DNA of 64,000 bases from Sphingomonas alpina (GTDB lineage: Bacteria > Pseudomonadota > Alphaproteobacteria > Sphingomonadales > Sphingomonadaceae). A program made the translations under genes and the position numbers. Below the pieces are notes generated by a model that saw only the letters and a list, made by a program, of their open reading frames with translations, had not been told where the DNA came from and searched no databases. The DNA is taken from positions 2,914,001-2,978,000 of the forward strand of contig NZ_CP061038.1 of assembly GCF_014490665.1 (NCBI RefSeq), written 5' to 3'. Of the stretch, positions 1 through 8,620 are shown piece after piece (position 1 is the first letter of the stretch; the number at the start of each line of letters is the position of its first letter).

Positions 1-1
1 A

Positions 2-331
2 TTCAGCATCCTGGCAGCGACGCGCGATCCGGTGATTGCCTTTGCGATCATCCTGGTGCCGCTGATGCTGTTGTCGGCCTACACCTCGATCAGCGCGCTG
101 GTGAAGGCGGAGCTGTTCCCGGCGCATATCCGCGCGCTGGGCGTCGCGCTGCCCTATGCGATCGGCAATGCGGCGTTCGGCGGGACGGCGGAATATGTCG
201 CCCTGTGGTTCAAGCAGGGCGGCATCGAATCCGGCTTCTACTGGTATGTCACGGCGATCATCGGTGCGGCGACCATCGCCTTTCTGATGTTGCCCGAAAC
301 CAAGCGCACCAGCCTGATCGAGGAAGATTAA
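2..331 (+). CDS. MHS-family MFS transporter, C-terminal fragment (cut by window edge)
   Basis: The reading frame is open from the first bases of the window, so the gene starts upstream and only about the last 110 residues are seen. The fragment has hydrophobic segments, the loop ELFPAHIRALGVALPYAIGNAAFGG and the C-terminal LPETKRTS typical of metabolite:H+ symporters of the KgtP/ProP type, which import organic acids or osmolytes across the inner membrane. It resembles the end of the complete MHS-type transporter at 50308-51930. The substrate cannot be told. The stop is followed by a 51-base gap to the next gene. Confidence 0.8.
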   Translation, partial: FSILAATRDPVIAFAIILVPLMLLSAYTSISALVKAELFPAHIRALGVALPYAIGNAAFGGTAEYVALWFKQGGIESGFYWYVTAIIGAATIAFLMLPETKRTSLIEED

Positions 332-382
332 GGAACCGCACAGCGCTGTAAATGTTACGCAACGACTCCAAGGGGGAATCTC

Positions 383-769
383 ATGTCCAAAGCGTCAGAC
401 GAACCGACCCAGTTGCTGATTCAGTCGAACAAGGTCGATGTGATGCCGGTGCGCAGTCGCGACGGCGACAAGATCGGCTATGTCTACGCCTTCATGATCA
501 ACAAGCGTAGCGGCCAGGCGGTCTATGCCGTGCTGACGATCGGCGGGTTCCTGGGCATGGGCAAGGCCTATTACCCCCTGCCGTTCAGCCTGCTCTCCTT
601 CGACGCGGTCGCCGACACCTATATCGTGACGATCGACCGCCGCGTACTCGAAGGCGGTCCGAGCTGGGCGGCGAACGCGCCGATATTCGACCAGGCCTAT
701 GCCGACCGAGTGGCGAGCTATTACGGTGTCGGCAAGGAAGATCTGTCGCTGGGGACGGCGACCGCCTGA
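383..769 (+). CDS. PRC-barrel domain protein
   Basis: 128 residues with no signal peptide or membrane segment, so probably cytoplasmic. Residues about 15-85 fit a PRC-barrel: VDVMPVRSRDGDKIGYVYAFMINK, then a beta-rich stretch and YPLPFSLLSFD. The domain is known from RimM and photosynthetic reaction-centre H subunits and usually mediates protein or RNA contacts; stand-alone versions in alphaproteobacteria have no assigned role. A purine-rich stretch (aagggggaa) sits just upstream of the ATG. The gene lies alone between the transporter and the convergent uvrB. Confidence 0.75.
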   Translation: MSKASDEPTQLLIQSNKVDVMPVRSRDGDKIGYVYAFMINKRSGQAVYAVLTIGGFLGMGKAYYPLPFSLLSFDAVADTYIVTIDRRVLEGGPSWAANAPIFDQAYADRVASYYGVGKEDLSLGTATA

Positions 770-803
770 GCGACGCTGAGCACGAGAGAGGCTCGCTCGT
801 CTC

Positions 804-3002
804 TCAGGATCGACGCCCGGTGCCGCCCATCCGCATCTTCTGGCTTTTGCCGTAGCGCGTTTTGCGCGTGCCCGGCTTGCCCTCGTTCGAGCGGCCCATC
901 ATCGGCGCTTTCTGCTGATCGACCGGCAGGCCGAGCTCTTCCTGTTCCAGCTGGCGGATCTCGTCGCGCAGGCGGCCGGCGGTTTCGAATTCCAGATCGG
1001 CGGCGGCGGCGCGCATCTGCTTTTCGAGATCCTCGATATAGGCGCGCAAATTGTGCCCCACCATGTGCGGGCGATCCTCGTCGATCTCGATCGTGACCTG
1101 GTCGCGGCTCGACACGTCCTTGATGATGTCGCCGATATTACGGCGGATCGTCTGCGGCGTGATGCCGTGCTCCGCATTATAGGCAAGCTGCTTTTCGCGG
1201 CGCCGCCCGGTCTCGTTCATCGCCCGCTCCATCGAGCCGGTGATGCGATCGGCGTAGAGGATCACGCGCCCGTCGACATTGCGCGCGGCGCGGCCGATCG
1301 TCTGGATCAGCGACGTCTCGGAGCGCAGAAACCCTTCCTTGTCGGCATCGAGGATCGCGACCAGCCCGCATTCGGGGATATCGAGCCCCTCGCGCAGCAA
1401 GTTGATCCCGACCAGCACATCATAGACACCAAGCCTGAGATCACGGATCAGCTCGATTCTTTCGAGCGTCTCGACGTCCGAATGCATGTAGCGGACCTTG
1501 AGGCCCGCCTCGTGCATGAATTCGGTCAGATCCTCCGCCATGCGCTTGGTCAGCGTTGTCACCAGCGTACGATAGCCGGCCTCGGCGGTCTTCTTCGCCT
1601 CGACGATCAGGTCCTGAACCTGTTCTTCCACCGGCTTGATCTCGATCGGCGGGTCGATCAGCCCGGTTGGACGGATGACCTGTTCGGCGAACACGCCGCC
1701 GGTCTGCTCCATTTCCCACCCGCCCGGAGTCGCCGAGACATAGGTGGTCTGTGGGCGCATCGCTTCCCATTCGTTGAAGCGAAGCGGGCGGTTGTCGATC
1801 GCGCTGGGCAAGCGAAAGCCATATTCGGCGAGCGTCAGCTTGCGGCGGTGATCGCCGCGCGACATGCCGTTGATCTGACCGATCGTGACATGGCTTTCAT
1901 CGACGAATAACAAGGCATTATCGGGTAGATATTCAAACAATGTCGGAGGAGGCTCGCCGGGCATACGACCGGTGAGGAAACGCGAATAATTCTCGATCCC
2001 TGCGCAGCTGCCGGTCGCAGCGATCATCTCGAGGTCGAAATTGGTTCGCTGCTCGAGCCGCTGCGCCTCGAGCAATTTCCCTTCCGGCACCAGTTCCTTG
2101 AGCCGCTCGGCGAGTTCGAACTTGATCGCCTCCATCGCCTGTTTCAGCGTCGGCCCCGGCGTCACATAGTGCGAGTTCGCATAGATGCGGACATAGTCGA
2201 GGCTCGCGACCTTCTTGCCGGTCAACGGATCGAATTCGACGATCTCCTCGATATCATCACCGAAGAAGGACACGCGCCACGCCGTGTCCTCATAATGCGA
2301 CGGGAAGATTTCGAGATTGTCGCCCTTCACGCGGAAATTGCCGCGCTGGAACGCCGCGTCATTGCGCTTGTATTGCAGCGCGACGAGCTTGCGCACGATC
2401 TCGCGCTGATCGACCGACTGGCCCTTTTTCAGGTCGAAGATCATCGCCGAATAGGTCTCGACCGAGCCGATGCCGTACAGGCACGATACCGAGGCGACGA
2501 TGATCACATCGTCGCGTTCAAGCAGCGAGCGAGTCGCGGCATGGCGCATCCGGTCTATCGATTCGTTGGTCGAGCTTTCCTTTTCGATGTACGTGTCCGA
2601 CCGCGGCACATAGGCTTCGGGCTGATAATAGTCGTAATAGCTGACGAAATATTCGACCGCATTGTCCGGAAAGAAAGACTTGAACTCGCCATAGAGCTGA
2701 GCGGCGAGGATCTTGTTCGGCGCCAGGATCAGTGCCGGACGCTGCACCGCCTCGATCACCTTGGCCATGGTGAAGGTCTTGCCCGAACCGGTAACGCCGA
2801 GCAGCACCTGGTCGCGCTCACCCGCCTGGGTCTGTTCGACCAGTTCGGCAATGGCAGTCGGCTGGTCGCCCGAAGGCGTGTAATCGCTGACCAGCTTGAA
2901 TGGCTTGCCGCCTTCCACCTTGGGCGGGCGAGCCGGGCGGTGCGGGATGAAGTTCTGCCCGGTTTCGGGTTCGTCGAGACTGGTGCGAATCTGAATGGCC
3001 AT
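804..3002 (-). CDS. uvrB: UvrABC excinuclease subunit B
   Basis: 732 residues from the ATG at 3002, which begins MAIQIRT; the frame is open further upstream but the extra 23 residues do not look like UvrB. Walker A GVTGSGKT is at residues 69-76, the damage-probing beta-hairpin ([12 protein letters not shown]) at about 122-133, a DES helicase motif ([10 protein letters not shown]) in the middle, and a UVR domain near residues 655-690 that binds UvrC. UvrB receives DNA from UvrA, verifies the lesion and recruits UvrC in nucleotide excision repair. The tail after the UVR domain is basic and Gly-rich. No LexA-like box was found upstream by eye. Confidence 0.97.
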   Translation of the reverse strand: MAIQIRTSLDEPETGQNFIPHRPARPPKVEGGKPFKLVSDYTPSGDQPTAIAELVEQTQAGERDQVLLGVTGSGKTFTMAKVIEAVQRPALILAPNKILAAQLYGEFKSFFPDNAVEYFVSYYDYYQPEAYVPRSDTYIEKESSTNESIDRMRHAATRSLLERDDVIIVASVSCLYGIGSVETYSAMIFDLKKGQSVDQREIVRKLVALQYKRNDAAFQRGNFRVKGDNLEIFPSHYEDTAWRVSFFGDDIEEIVEFDPLTGKKVASLDYVRIYANSHYVTPGPTLKQAMEAIKFELAERLKELVPEGKLLEAQRLEQRTNFDLEMIAATGSCAGIENYSRFLTGRMPGEPPPTLFEYLPDNALLFVDESHVTIGQINGMSRGDHRRKLTLAEYGFRLPSAIDNRPLRFNEWEAMRPQTTYVSATPGGWEMEQTGGVFAEQVIRPTGLIDPPIEIKPVEEQVQDLIVEAKKTAEAGYRTLVTTLTKRMAEDLTEFMHEAGLKVRYMHSDVETLERIELIRDLRLGVYDVLVGINLLREGLDIPECGLVAILDADKEGFLRSETSLIQTIGRAARNVDGRVILYADRITGSMERAMNETGRRREKQLAYNAEHGITPQTIRRNIGDIIKDVSSRDQVTIEIDEDRPHMVGHNLRAYIEDLEKQMRAAAADLEFETAGRLRDEIRQLEQEELGLPVDQQKAPMMGRSNEGKPGTRKTRYGKSQKMRMGGTGRRS

Positions 3003-3107
3003 GGCTTGAATATGGGGTCGCAAACGGCGATCGGCAACGCACGCATCGACCAGGAGCGGCGCGTTCCACACTGCCTCATAATCACCAGATTATTCCTCAA
3101 AAGCTAT

Positions 3108-3137
3108 TGCGACTTACTCTCATTATCGATAGTCGCA
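3108..3137 (+). promoter_or_regulatory. Candidate Fur box within an inverted repeat
   Basis: TGCGACT at 3108-3114 is mirrored by AGTCGCA at 3131-3137. Inside this, bases 3109-3127 (GCGACTTACTCTCATTATC) match 12 of 19 positions of the classical Fur box, including the whole CATTATC half. It lies 27-56 bases before the start of the gene at 3164, where a promoter or operator is expected. Iron control of the downstream unknown gene and ferredoxin reductase is an inference. Confidence 0.5.
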
Positions 3138-3163
3138 CTCCCAATCGTCACGAAGGAGTCGCC

Positions 3164-3598
3164 ATGTACCGTTTCGTCGACCGCCCGTTGACGCAGCTCG
3201 ACGACGAGATGGCCTTTCTGGTCGCAGCGATGCGGACCTGGGTAGAGGCGTCCTCGGCGGGCCGCTGCTCGTGCGCCGCGTTGCGCGGATCGTTCGCCAA
3301 ACGGAACATGCTGGAGGCATTACCGGATTTCGGCATGGCAATGGCCGCACTCAACATCGACGGCCTGGGCCGGCTGGTCTTCGCGCCACCCGGCTATGTG
3401 CTGGTCAATGACGACGAAGCGCGCCTGCTCGCTTTGTTCTCCGCCACGCGCGCACCCGATCCCGGCCCGTTGCGACGCCAGGCCGCCAGCCTGGTCGCGG
3501 ACGAGGCGGTGCTCTGCCTGATGCTCGCGGTCGAGCGGGTCGGTGCCGCTCTTCCCCTCCCGACCGCCGCCCATCGCAGGAACGATAATCGATCATGA
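3164..3598 (+). CDS. Conserved-looking hypothetical protein upstream of fpr
   Basis: 144 residues from the ATG at 3164, chosen because GAAGGAG stands just before it; an upstream ATG at 3107 would run through the Fur-like box. No signal peptide or membrane helix is visible. There is a Cys pair (GRCSCAAL) near residue 35, then a helical region and two short beta-like stretches; the C-terminal third is Ala/Leu rich. The stop overlaps the next start (ATGA at 3595-3598), so it is probably translationally coupled to the ferredoxin reductase and shares its regulation. I do not recognise the family with certainty. Confidence 0.7.
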   Translation: MYRFVDRPLTQLDDEMAFLVAAMRTWVEASSAGRCSCAALRGSFAKRNMLEALPDFGMAMAALNIDGLGRLVFAPPGYVLVNDDEARLLALFSATRAPDPGPLRRQAASLVADEAVLCLMLAVERVGAALPLPTAAHRRNDNRS

Positions 3599-4410
3599 AC
3601 ATGTACGTTCGCACGCCCCAGCTCATTCCCGACCATCCCGCCTTCGCGACCAGCGATGTGCGCTGGGTGCGGCACTGGAACGAGCATCTGTTCAGCTTCG
3701 CGATCAGCCGCCCCGCCAGTTTCCGCTTCCGCTCCGGCGAGTTCGTGATGATCGGCCTGCCGGGCGAGGCACGCCCACTGATGCGCGCTTATTCGATCGC
3801 CAGCCCGGCCTATGCCGATGAGCTGGAATTCCTGTCGATCAAGGTGCCGGACGGCCCGCTTACCGGCCGGCTTCAGACGATCCATGCCGGTGATCAGGTC
3901 TATCTCGGCCGCAAGCCGACCGGTACCCTGGTGTGCGACGCACTGCTCCCCGGGAGCCGGCTGTTCCTGTTCTCCACCGGTACTGGGCTGGCGCCGTTTC
4001 TGAGCCTGGCGCGTGATCCGGACATTTATGACCGCTTCGCACAGATCATCCTGGTCCACTGCGTACGGCGAGTCAGCGACCTGGCCTATCGCGACGAACT
4101 GACCGCGCAGCTGGCAGGCGATCCGCTGGTCGGCGACCAGGCGTTGCTCCAGTTCCACTACATTCCCACCTGCACGCGCGAGCCATTCCACACCAGCGGG
4201 CGGATCGGTGCCCTGATCGAAGATGCAAGGTTGTTCGGACCGCCGATCGGCGGCACCCGCGCACTCGACCCGGCAACCGACCGGGTGATGCTGTGCGGCA
4301 GCACCGGCATGATCCGCGATCTTGGCGCGATGCTCGAATCGATCGGCTTCGACGAAGGGTCGAACGCCAATCCCGGTCGCTTCGTGATCGAGCGCGCCTT
4401 TGTCGATTGA
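3595..4410 (+). CDS. fpr: Ferredoxin--NADP(+) reductase
   Basis: 271 residues. The FAD-binding motif RAYSIASP is at 64-71, the NADP-binding stretch FSTGTGLAPFLSLARDP at about 126-142, and LCGSTGMI near residue 232; the last residues (FVIERAFVD) fit the bacterial short FNR/Fpr class that ends near the flavin. The enzyme moves electrons between NADPH and ferredoxin or flavodoxin in the cytoplasm, and in bacteria it also supports ferric-siderophore reduction and oxidative-stress defence. It overlaps the preceding gene by four bases. A second ATG two codons in (3601) is an alternative start. Confidence 0.93.
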   Translation: MNMYVRTPQLIPDHPAFATSDVRWVRHWNEHLFSFAISRPASFRFRSGEFVMIGLPGEARPLMRAYSIASPAYADELEFLSIKVPDGPLTGRLQTIHAGDQVYLGRKPTGTLVCDALLPGSRLFLFSTGTGLAPFLSLARDPDIYDRFAQIILVHCVRRVSDLAYRDELTAQLAGDPLVGDQALLQFHYIPTCTREPFHTSGRIGALIEDARLFGPPIGGTRALDPATDRVMLCGSTGMIRDLGAMLESIGFDEGSNANPGRFVIERAFVD

Positions 4411-4479
4411 TGCGTCCCGATTGCGATAGCGGCACGATCGGCCGATAAGCCCGGCAGGATATTTTGCCGGAGTGACGCG

Positions 4480-4917
4480 ATGACCCGCCTTCTCGCATGC
4501 CTGCCGCTTGCACTTTTGATCGGCGCGGCCCCCGGATCCCATATGCAGCCTGGCAAATGGGAGACCAGGATCGAGATCATCGACGTCAAAATGCCCGGCG
4601 GACCGCCCGGCGTGGCGGCGGCAATGAAGGGTAAGCCTAAGATCGTGACAGCCTGCGTCACGCCGGAACAGGCGGCGCAGGGCCCGCGCGCGGTAACCAA
4701 GGCTGATCCGGGTTGTAAATTCACGCGCTATTCGATGACCAATGGGCGGATTTCGAGCCAGCTGGTCTGCAGCCGCCCACGCGGCACGGTGACCATGACA
4801 TCCGAGGGAAGCTACACCCCGACCTCCTACACCGCGGTCGGCCGGGGCGTGATGAGCGGCAAGGCACCGATGACCATAACGACACGGACCAGCGGCCGCC
4901 GGATCGGGCCATGCTAA
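4480..4917 (+). CDS. DUF3617 domain-containing exported protein
   Basis: 145 residues with a short signal peptide (MTRLLACLPLALLIGAAPG). The mature part starts MQPGKWETRIEI and has the spaced cysteines (TACVTPEQAA, DPGCKFT, LVCSRP, GPC) and Gly/Thr-rich beta strands of DUF3617 proteins, which are periplasmic and of unknown function. Four cysteines suggest disulfides. It stands 69 bases after fpr. The DUF assignment is from pattern recognition, not a search. Confidence 0.75.
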   Translation: MTRLLACLPLALLIGAAPGSHMQPGKWETRIEIIDVKMPGGPPGVAAAMKGKPKIVTACVTPEQAAQGPRAVTKADPGCKFTRYSMTNGRISSQLVCSRPRGTVTMTSEGSYTPTSYTAVGRGVMSGKAPMTITTRTSGRRIGPC

Positions 4918-4959
4918 TCCTCCGGACATGATTTCGACATCGCGATAGGGGAAGAAACA

Positions 4960-5355
4960 ATGATCGGTTACGCAACGCTCGGCACCAACGACCTCGACCG
5001 GGCGCTGGTCTTCTACGACGGACTGGCCACCGCAATGGGCGGCAAAAGGCTGCTGACCATGCCCGATGTGCGCGGCTTCACCCTTTATGGTGCTGGCCGA
5101 GACAAACCGATGCTGGCCGTGACCCGGCCCTATGACGGCGGCACCGCGTCGGCCGGCAACGGTACGATGGTCGCGCTCATGGCCGACAGCCGCGCGCAGG
5201 TCGATGCGATCTATCACAAGGCGATCGAGCTGGGCGGCAGCGACGAGGGCGCGCCGGGCTTGCGCGGCGGCGTCGGCGATCAGGCATTTTACGGCGCTTA
5301 TTTCCGCGACCCGGACGGCAACAAGTTCTGCGCCTATCGCACCGGCGAGGAATAA
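4960..5355 (+). CDS. VOC family (glyoxalase/dioxygenase-fold) protein
   Basis: 131 residues: MIGYATLGTNDLDRALVFYDGL opens a typical VOC beta-alpha-beta-beta module, and YFRDPDGNKFCAYR near the C-terminus is the matching second-module ending. The family binds divalent metals and acts on glyoxals, catechols or antibiotics; small single-domain members such as this are mostly uncharacterised. A GGGGAAG stretch before the ATG supports the start. The substrate cannot be inferred from the neighbours. Confidence 0.85.
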   Translation: MIGYATLGTNDLDRALVFYDGLATAMGGKRLLTMPDVRGFTLYGAGRDKPMLAVTRPYDGGTASAGNGTMVALMADSRAQVDAIYHKAIELGGSDEGAPGLRGGVGDQAFYGAYFRDPDGNKFCAYRTGEE

Positions 5356-5416
5356 GTGACGCGCCCGTACATTACCCTGCGTCTCCCGAACTTTGCTCGG
5401 CAGATATCCCATATAA

Positions 5417-5521
5417 GCTTCTCCGGCGAAGGCCGGGGCCCAGTCGAGGAGCGTCTGCGGCGACGCGCAGCGCTCGTTAACTCCTACCTTCCGACTGGGC
5501 CCCGGCCTTCGCCGGGGAAGC
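5417..5521. repeat. Long GC-rich inverted repeat (dispersed hairpin family A)
   Basis: Arms at 5417-5446 and 5492-5521 are reverse complements with one mismatch over about 30 bases (core GGCGAAGGCCGGGGCCCAG). The 45-base centre holds a smaller dyad around gcgtctgcggcgacgcgcag. The element fills most of the gap between the VOC gene and the convergent CAP gene. Related arms occur at 7377, 31807 and 60681. Confidence 0.85.
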
Positions 5522-5623
5522 AATTGAGGAGCTACTAGCGGAGTCCATCGCCGATTTAACGGGGTGGCGGGTTACGGACGATGGGACGGTACTAGCCAGG
5601 GGCCCGACCGGATACAGCCAGTT

Positions 5624-6166
5624 TCAGGGCAGCCTCCCCACGACATTGCCCGGCGGCGCGTAGCGGCACACGAGATAATCATCGCGATCGTTACTCGCCA
5701 TCGCGCAGCCGAACGCCGTCGTTCCGCCCCAGATGATCTGGGTATAATGGGCGACATCCTGCCACTTGCCGGTAGTGGAGAAATCCGGAGTCGGTGCACG
5801 TCGGTAATAGCGTTCCTCGTCGACCCAATGCCCGACCATTTCCTCATAACGATAGGCGCCCCGCGTACCGGTCCACAGATTTTCGCCCTGCGCGGTCGCT
5901 CCGCGCGGCTCGCGCGAATGTTCGAACCGGCCAGATCGCGCGAGTTCCTGTGCATAGCGCTGCGCATCAGCGGCGAGCGTCGCATTCCATGCCAGCGGCG
6001 CCACACCAGCCCGCGCGCGTGCGTCGTTATGTCCCTGGATCATTGCCTTGCGCAGCGACGCATCACCGCGCGGCGCGTTTCCGGCAAAGACGCGCTCCTC
6101 GGTCACGCGCACCGGACCGTTCGAACAGCCGGTCAGCAGCATCAAGGCCAGCGCCAGAACTCGCAT
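5624..6166 (-). CDS. CAP/SCP (PR-1-like) domain lipoprotein
   Basis: 180 residues from the ATG at 6166, which puts a lipoprotein signal (MRVLALALMLLTGC, lipid Cys at 14) at the N-terminus; the upstream ATG at 6193 would spoil it. The CAP fold is seen in HNDARARAGVAPLAWN, GENLWTG, WVDEERYY and the signature HYTQIIWGGTTAFGCA followed by YLVCRYAPPGN. Such proteins bind lipids or peptides in the periplasm or outer membrane; the role here is unknown. Convergent with the VOC gene, divergent from hemW, whose start is 40 bases away. Confidence 0.88.
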   Translation of the reverse strand: MRVLALALMLLTGCSNGPVRVTEERVFAGNAPRGDASLRKAMIQGHNDARARAGVAPLAWNATLAADAQRYAQELARSGRFEHSREPRGATAQGENLWTGTRGAYRYEEMVGHWVDEERYYRRAPTPDFSTTGKWQDVAHYTQIIWGGTTAFGCAMASNDRDDYLVCRYAPPGNVVGRLP

Positions 6167-6205
6167 CTTCCCTAGCTCCTCTCGTGCGACCATAAGCGCG
6201 CGACC

Positions 6206-7366
6206 ATGAACCCCGCAGAAACAGCACCGCTAGCCCTTTATGTCCATTGGCCGTTCTGCGTGTCGAAATGCCCCTATTGCGACTTCAACAGCCATGTACG
6301 CGACGGTGTGGACCAGGCGGCATGGCGCGCGGCATTGCTCGCCGACCTGGCACATGAGGCCGCGCTGACGCCGGGGCGCAAGCTTAGTTCGATCTTTTTC
6401 GGCGGCGGCACGCCCTCGCTGATGCCGCCCGAGACGGTTGCCGCGATCCTGCGCGCGGCGGAGGATAGCTGGGGCTTTACCGAGGGTGTGGAGATCACGC
6501 TCGAGGCCAACCCGTCATCGGTCGAGGCGGCGCGCTTCGCCGATATCGCCAGTGTCGGGGTGAACCGGGTGTCGCTCGGACTCCAGGCGCTCGACAATGA
6601 CGCGCTCGCCTTTCTTGGTCGCGCGCATGACGTGGACGAAGGGCTGGCCGCGCTGGCGACGGCGCAAGCCGCGTTCGAGCGCGTCAGTTTCGACCTGATC
6701 TATGCCCGGCCCGATCAGCGGCTCGACCATTGGGAAGCCGAGCTGAAGCGTGCTTTGTCGTTCGGTACCGAACATCTGTCGCTCTATCAGCTGACGATCG
6801 AGCCCGGCACGCGTTTCGCCACCGAGGCAGCGGCGGGGCGGATCGTCGTTCCCGATGGAGACACGGCCGCCGACTTGTTCGAGGCGACCCGGGCGATGAC
6901 CGCAACGGCGGGCTTACCCGCCTATGAGATTTCCAACCATGCCCGCGCCGGGGCGGAGAGTCGTCATAATCTCGTCTATTGGCGCTACCAGGATTATTCC
7001 GGGATTGGCCCGGGCGCACATGGCCGGCGCGGTGGACTTGCGACGGTCCGGCGCAAGAAGCCGGAGAACTGGATGGCGGCGATCGACCGCAATCAGCACG
7101 GTATCGAGGCTGAGGATGCGCTGGGCCCCCGCACACGAGCGACCGAAGCGCTGCTGATGGGGTTACGGTTGCGCGAGGGCGTCGATCTCGCGCGGATCGC
7201 GGCGCTAGGGGAATGCAGCGTGGCAGCGCTGATCGATGAGAAGGCGCTGGGCCTGCTTGTCCACCAGGGGCTGGCCGTGCAGAGCCAGGACCGGCTGCAG
7301 ATCAGCGAGGCGGGGATGTTGTTGCTCGACGCAATCCTGCCGGTGATTGTCCAATCAGAAGCCTAA
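6206..7366 (+). CDS. hemW: Radical SAM heme chaperone HemW (coproporphyrinogen oxidase-like)
   Basis: 386 residues. The radical SAM cluster motif is C18-x3-C22-x2-C25 (FCVSKCPYCDFNSH), followed by FFGGGTPS and LEANPSS, with SLGLQALDN and the C-terminal HemN-like domain (LMGLRLREGVDL). HemW carries heme to target proteins; true HemN has extra residues ahead of the cluster motif that are absent here. In many proteobacteria the gene follows rdgB, but here its neighbour is a CAP lipoprotein gene. Confidence 0.92.
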   Translation: MNPAETAPLALYVHWPFCVSKCPYCDFNSHVRDGVDQAAWRAALLADLAHEAALTPGRKLSSIFFGGGTPSLMPPETVAAILRAAEDSWGFTEGVEITLEANPSSVEAARFADIASVGVNRVSLGLQALDNDALAFLGRAHDVDEGLAALATAQAAFERVSFDLIYARPDQRLDHWEAELKRALSFGTEHLSLYQLTIEPGTRFATEAAAGRIVVPDGDTAADLFEATRAMTATAGLPAYEISNHARAGAESRHNLVYWRYQDYSGIGPGAHGRRGGLATVRRKKPENWMAAIDRNQHGIEAEDALGPRTRATEALLMGLRLREGVDLARIAALGECSVAALIDEKALGLLVHQGLAVQSQDRLQISEAGMLLLDAILPVIVQSEA

Positions 7367-7376
7367 GAATAACCGC

Positions 7377-7402
7377 TTCCCCGGCGAAGGCCGGGGAAGC
7401 AA
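7377..7402. terminator. Perfect hairpin between convergent genes (half-copy of repeat family A)
   Basis: GCTTCCCCGGC (7377-7387), loop GAAG, GCCGGGGAAGC (7392-7402): eleven perfect pairs and a stable GNRA-like loop. It lies between the stop codons of hemW and the convergent lipoprotein gene, a position suited to a two-way terminator, although no clear T-tract follows. The sequence matches the arms of the longer repeat at 5417-5521. Confidence 0.6.
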
Positions 7403-7412
7403 TGTTTATCCC

Positions 7413-8609
7413 CTATTTCCCTGCGAACCCGGTCGGCGCGGCGGACACCACCACGGTCGTCCCGCCACGGATCTCCTGCACCTCCAGCGCACGCTCGGCG
7501 ATATTGTCGCGGCCGAAGCGGAAGGCGCCGTCGATACCGGCAAAGCCGCCGGCATCGTGCAGCCGCGCCTCGGGGAATCCGTCACCGACCCGCCAGTCGC
7601 GTGCGATGCGGACGGTCAGCAGCACCGCATCATAGCCTAGGCTCGACAGGCGGAACGGCGCCGCGCCGAACCGGGCGCGATATTTGGCGGCATATTGGCG
7701 ATAGAGATTGTCCGGCACGCTGGCGAACCAGGCGCCATTGAGCGACGCCTTGCTCGCGATCGAAGCTTCCGAATTCCACAATTCGGTGCCGAGCACGCGC
7801 GCCGTCGCGCCACCGTTCCGGCGCAGCAACGGCACGGCGGCGGCCGCGCTGGATCCGCCATCGGCGATCAGCACCGCCTGATATGGCGAGTTGCGCGCCA
7901 TGCGCGTCACTGCTGCGGCAAGCGATCCGGACGCGCGGTCATAGGTCTGCAAGGTGACGACCTGACCGCCCGCGCTTTCGACCGCGCGCAGGAACGAGGT
8001 CGAGGCGCGTTCGCCGTACAGGCCGTTCGGAACCAGCCCGGCAAAGCTCTCCACTCCCTGGCCGCGTGCATAATCGACCACCCGCGCGATCGACTGAGCG
8101 GGCGCATAGCCCATCAGATAGGCGCCATTGCCCGCCGCGCTGGCATCGTTGGAGAAACTTACCACCGGCACGCCAGCACGGCGCGCGATCGGCGCGATGA
8201 TGCGGACATCCTCGCCGAGCAACGGCCCGAGGATCAGCTTGTTGCCGTCGGCAATAGCGCGTTGCAACGCATTGGCGGCGCCGAGCGCGGTGTCATAAGT
8301 GGTGACGCGCACCTTCTCGTTCTTGGTGTCGAGCAGGGCGAGCTGAGTCGCATTGGCGAGGCTCTGGCCGACGCCGGCATTGCTGCCGGTCATCGGCACC
8401 AGCAATGCGACGCGGTGGCGCGCGGTGTCGACCGGAATGCCCGGATCGATCAGCGACGAATCAGTCGTGGGACGCGTCGCGGGGGGCGTCTTGGTCGCCG
8501 GACCGCGCGGTACGACCGTCTGGCAGCCGCCGAGAATCAACGCGCCGGCGACGATTGCCGCCCGCAGGAACGAAACGCCCCGTTGCGGTACCGATACACC
8601 CTCTGCCAT
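7413..8609 (-). CDS. LpoA-like penicillin-binding protein activator (periplasmic-binding fold lipoprotein)
   Basis: 398 residues from the ATG at 8609; the frame continues to a TTG at 8621 that is less likely. Lipoprotein signal FLRAAIVAGALILGGC with lipid Cys at 29. The mature part (VALLVPMTGSNAGVGQSLANATQLAL, ILGPLLGEDVRIIAPIARRAGVPVVSFSNDASAAG) is a type I periplasmic-binding fold like LivJ and the C-terminal domain of LpoA. In alphaproteobacteria such lipoproteins are annotated as PBP activators, but ligand binding is also possible. It is divergent from rsmI with only 11 bases between the two starts. Confidence 0.82.
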   Translation of the reverse strand: MAEGVSVPQRGVSFLRAAIVAGALILGGCQTVVPRGPATKTPPATRPTTDSSLIDPGIPVDTARHRVALLVPMTGSNAGVGQSLANATQLALLDTKNEKVRVTTYDTALGAANALQRAIADGNKLILGPLLGEDVRIIAPIARRAGVPVVSFSNDASAAGNGAYLMGYAPAQSIARVVDYARGQGVESFAGLVPNGLYGERASTSFLRAVESAGGQVVTLQTYDRASGSLAAAVTRMARNSPYQAVLIADGGSSAAAAVPLLRRNGGATARVLGTELWNSEASIASKASLNGAWFASVPDNLYRQYAAKYRARFGAAPFRLSSLGYDAVLLTVRIARDWRVGDGFPEARLHDAGGFAGIDGAFRFGRDNIAERALEVQEIRGGTTVVVSAAPTGFAGK

Positions 8610-8620
8610 GACTACTCCCA

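Noticed and set aside
3394..5523. Minus-strand ORF of 709 codons opposite fpr, DUF3617 and VOC genes
   Set aside because: It runs through three real genes and a repeat and has no recognisable domain.
5417..7402. CRISPR-like repeats
   Set aside because: The repeats are inverted hairpins, not regularly spaced direct repeats, and no cas genes are present.
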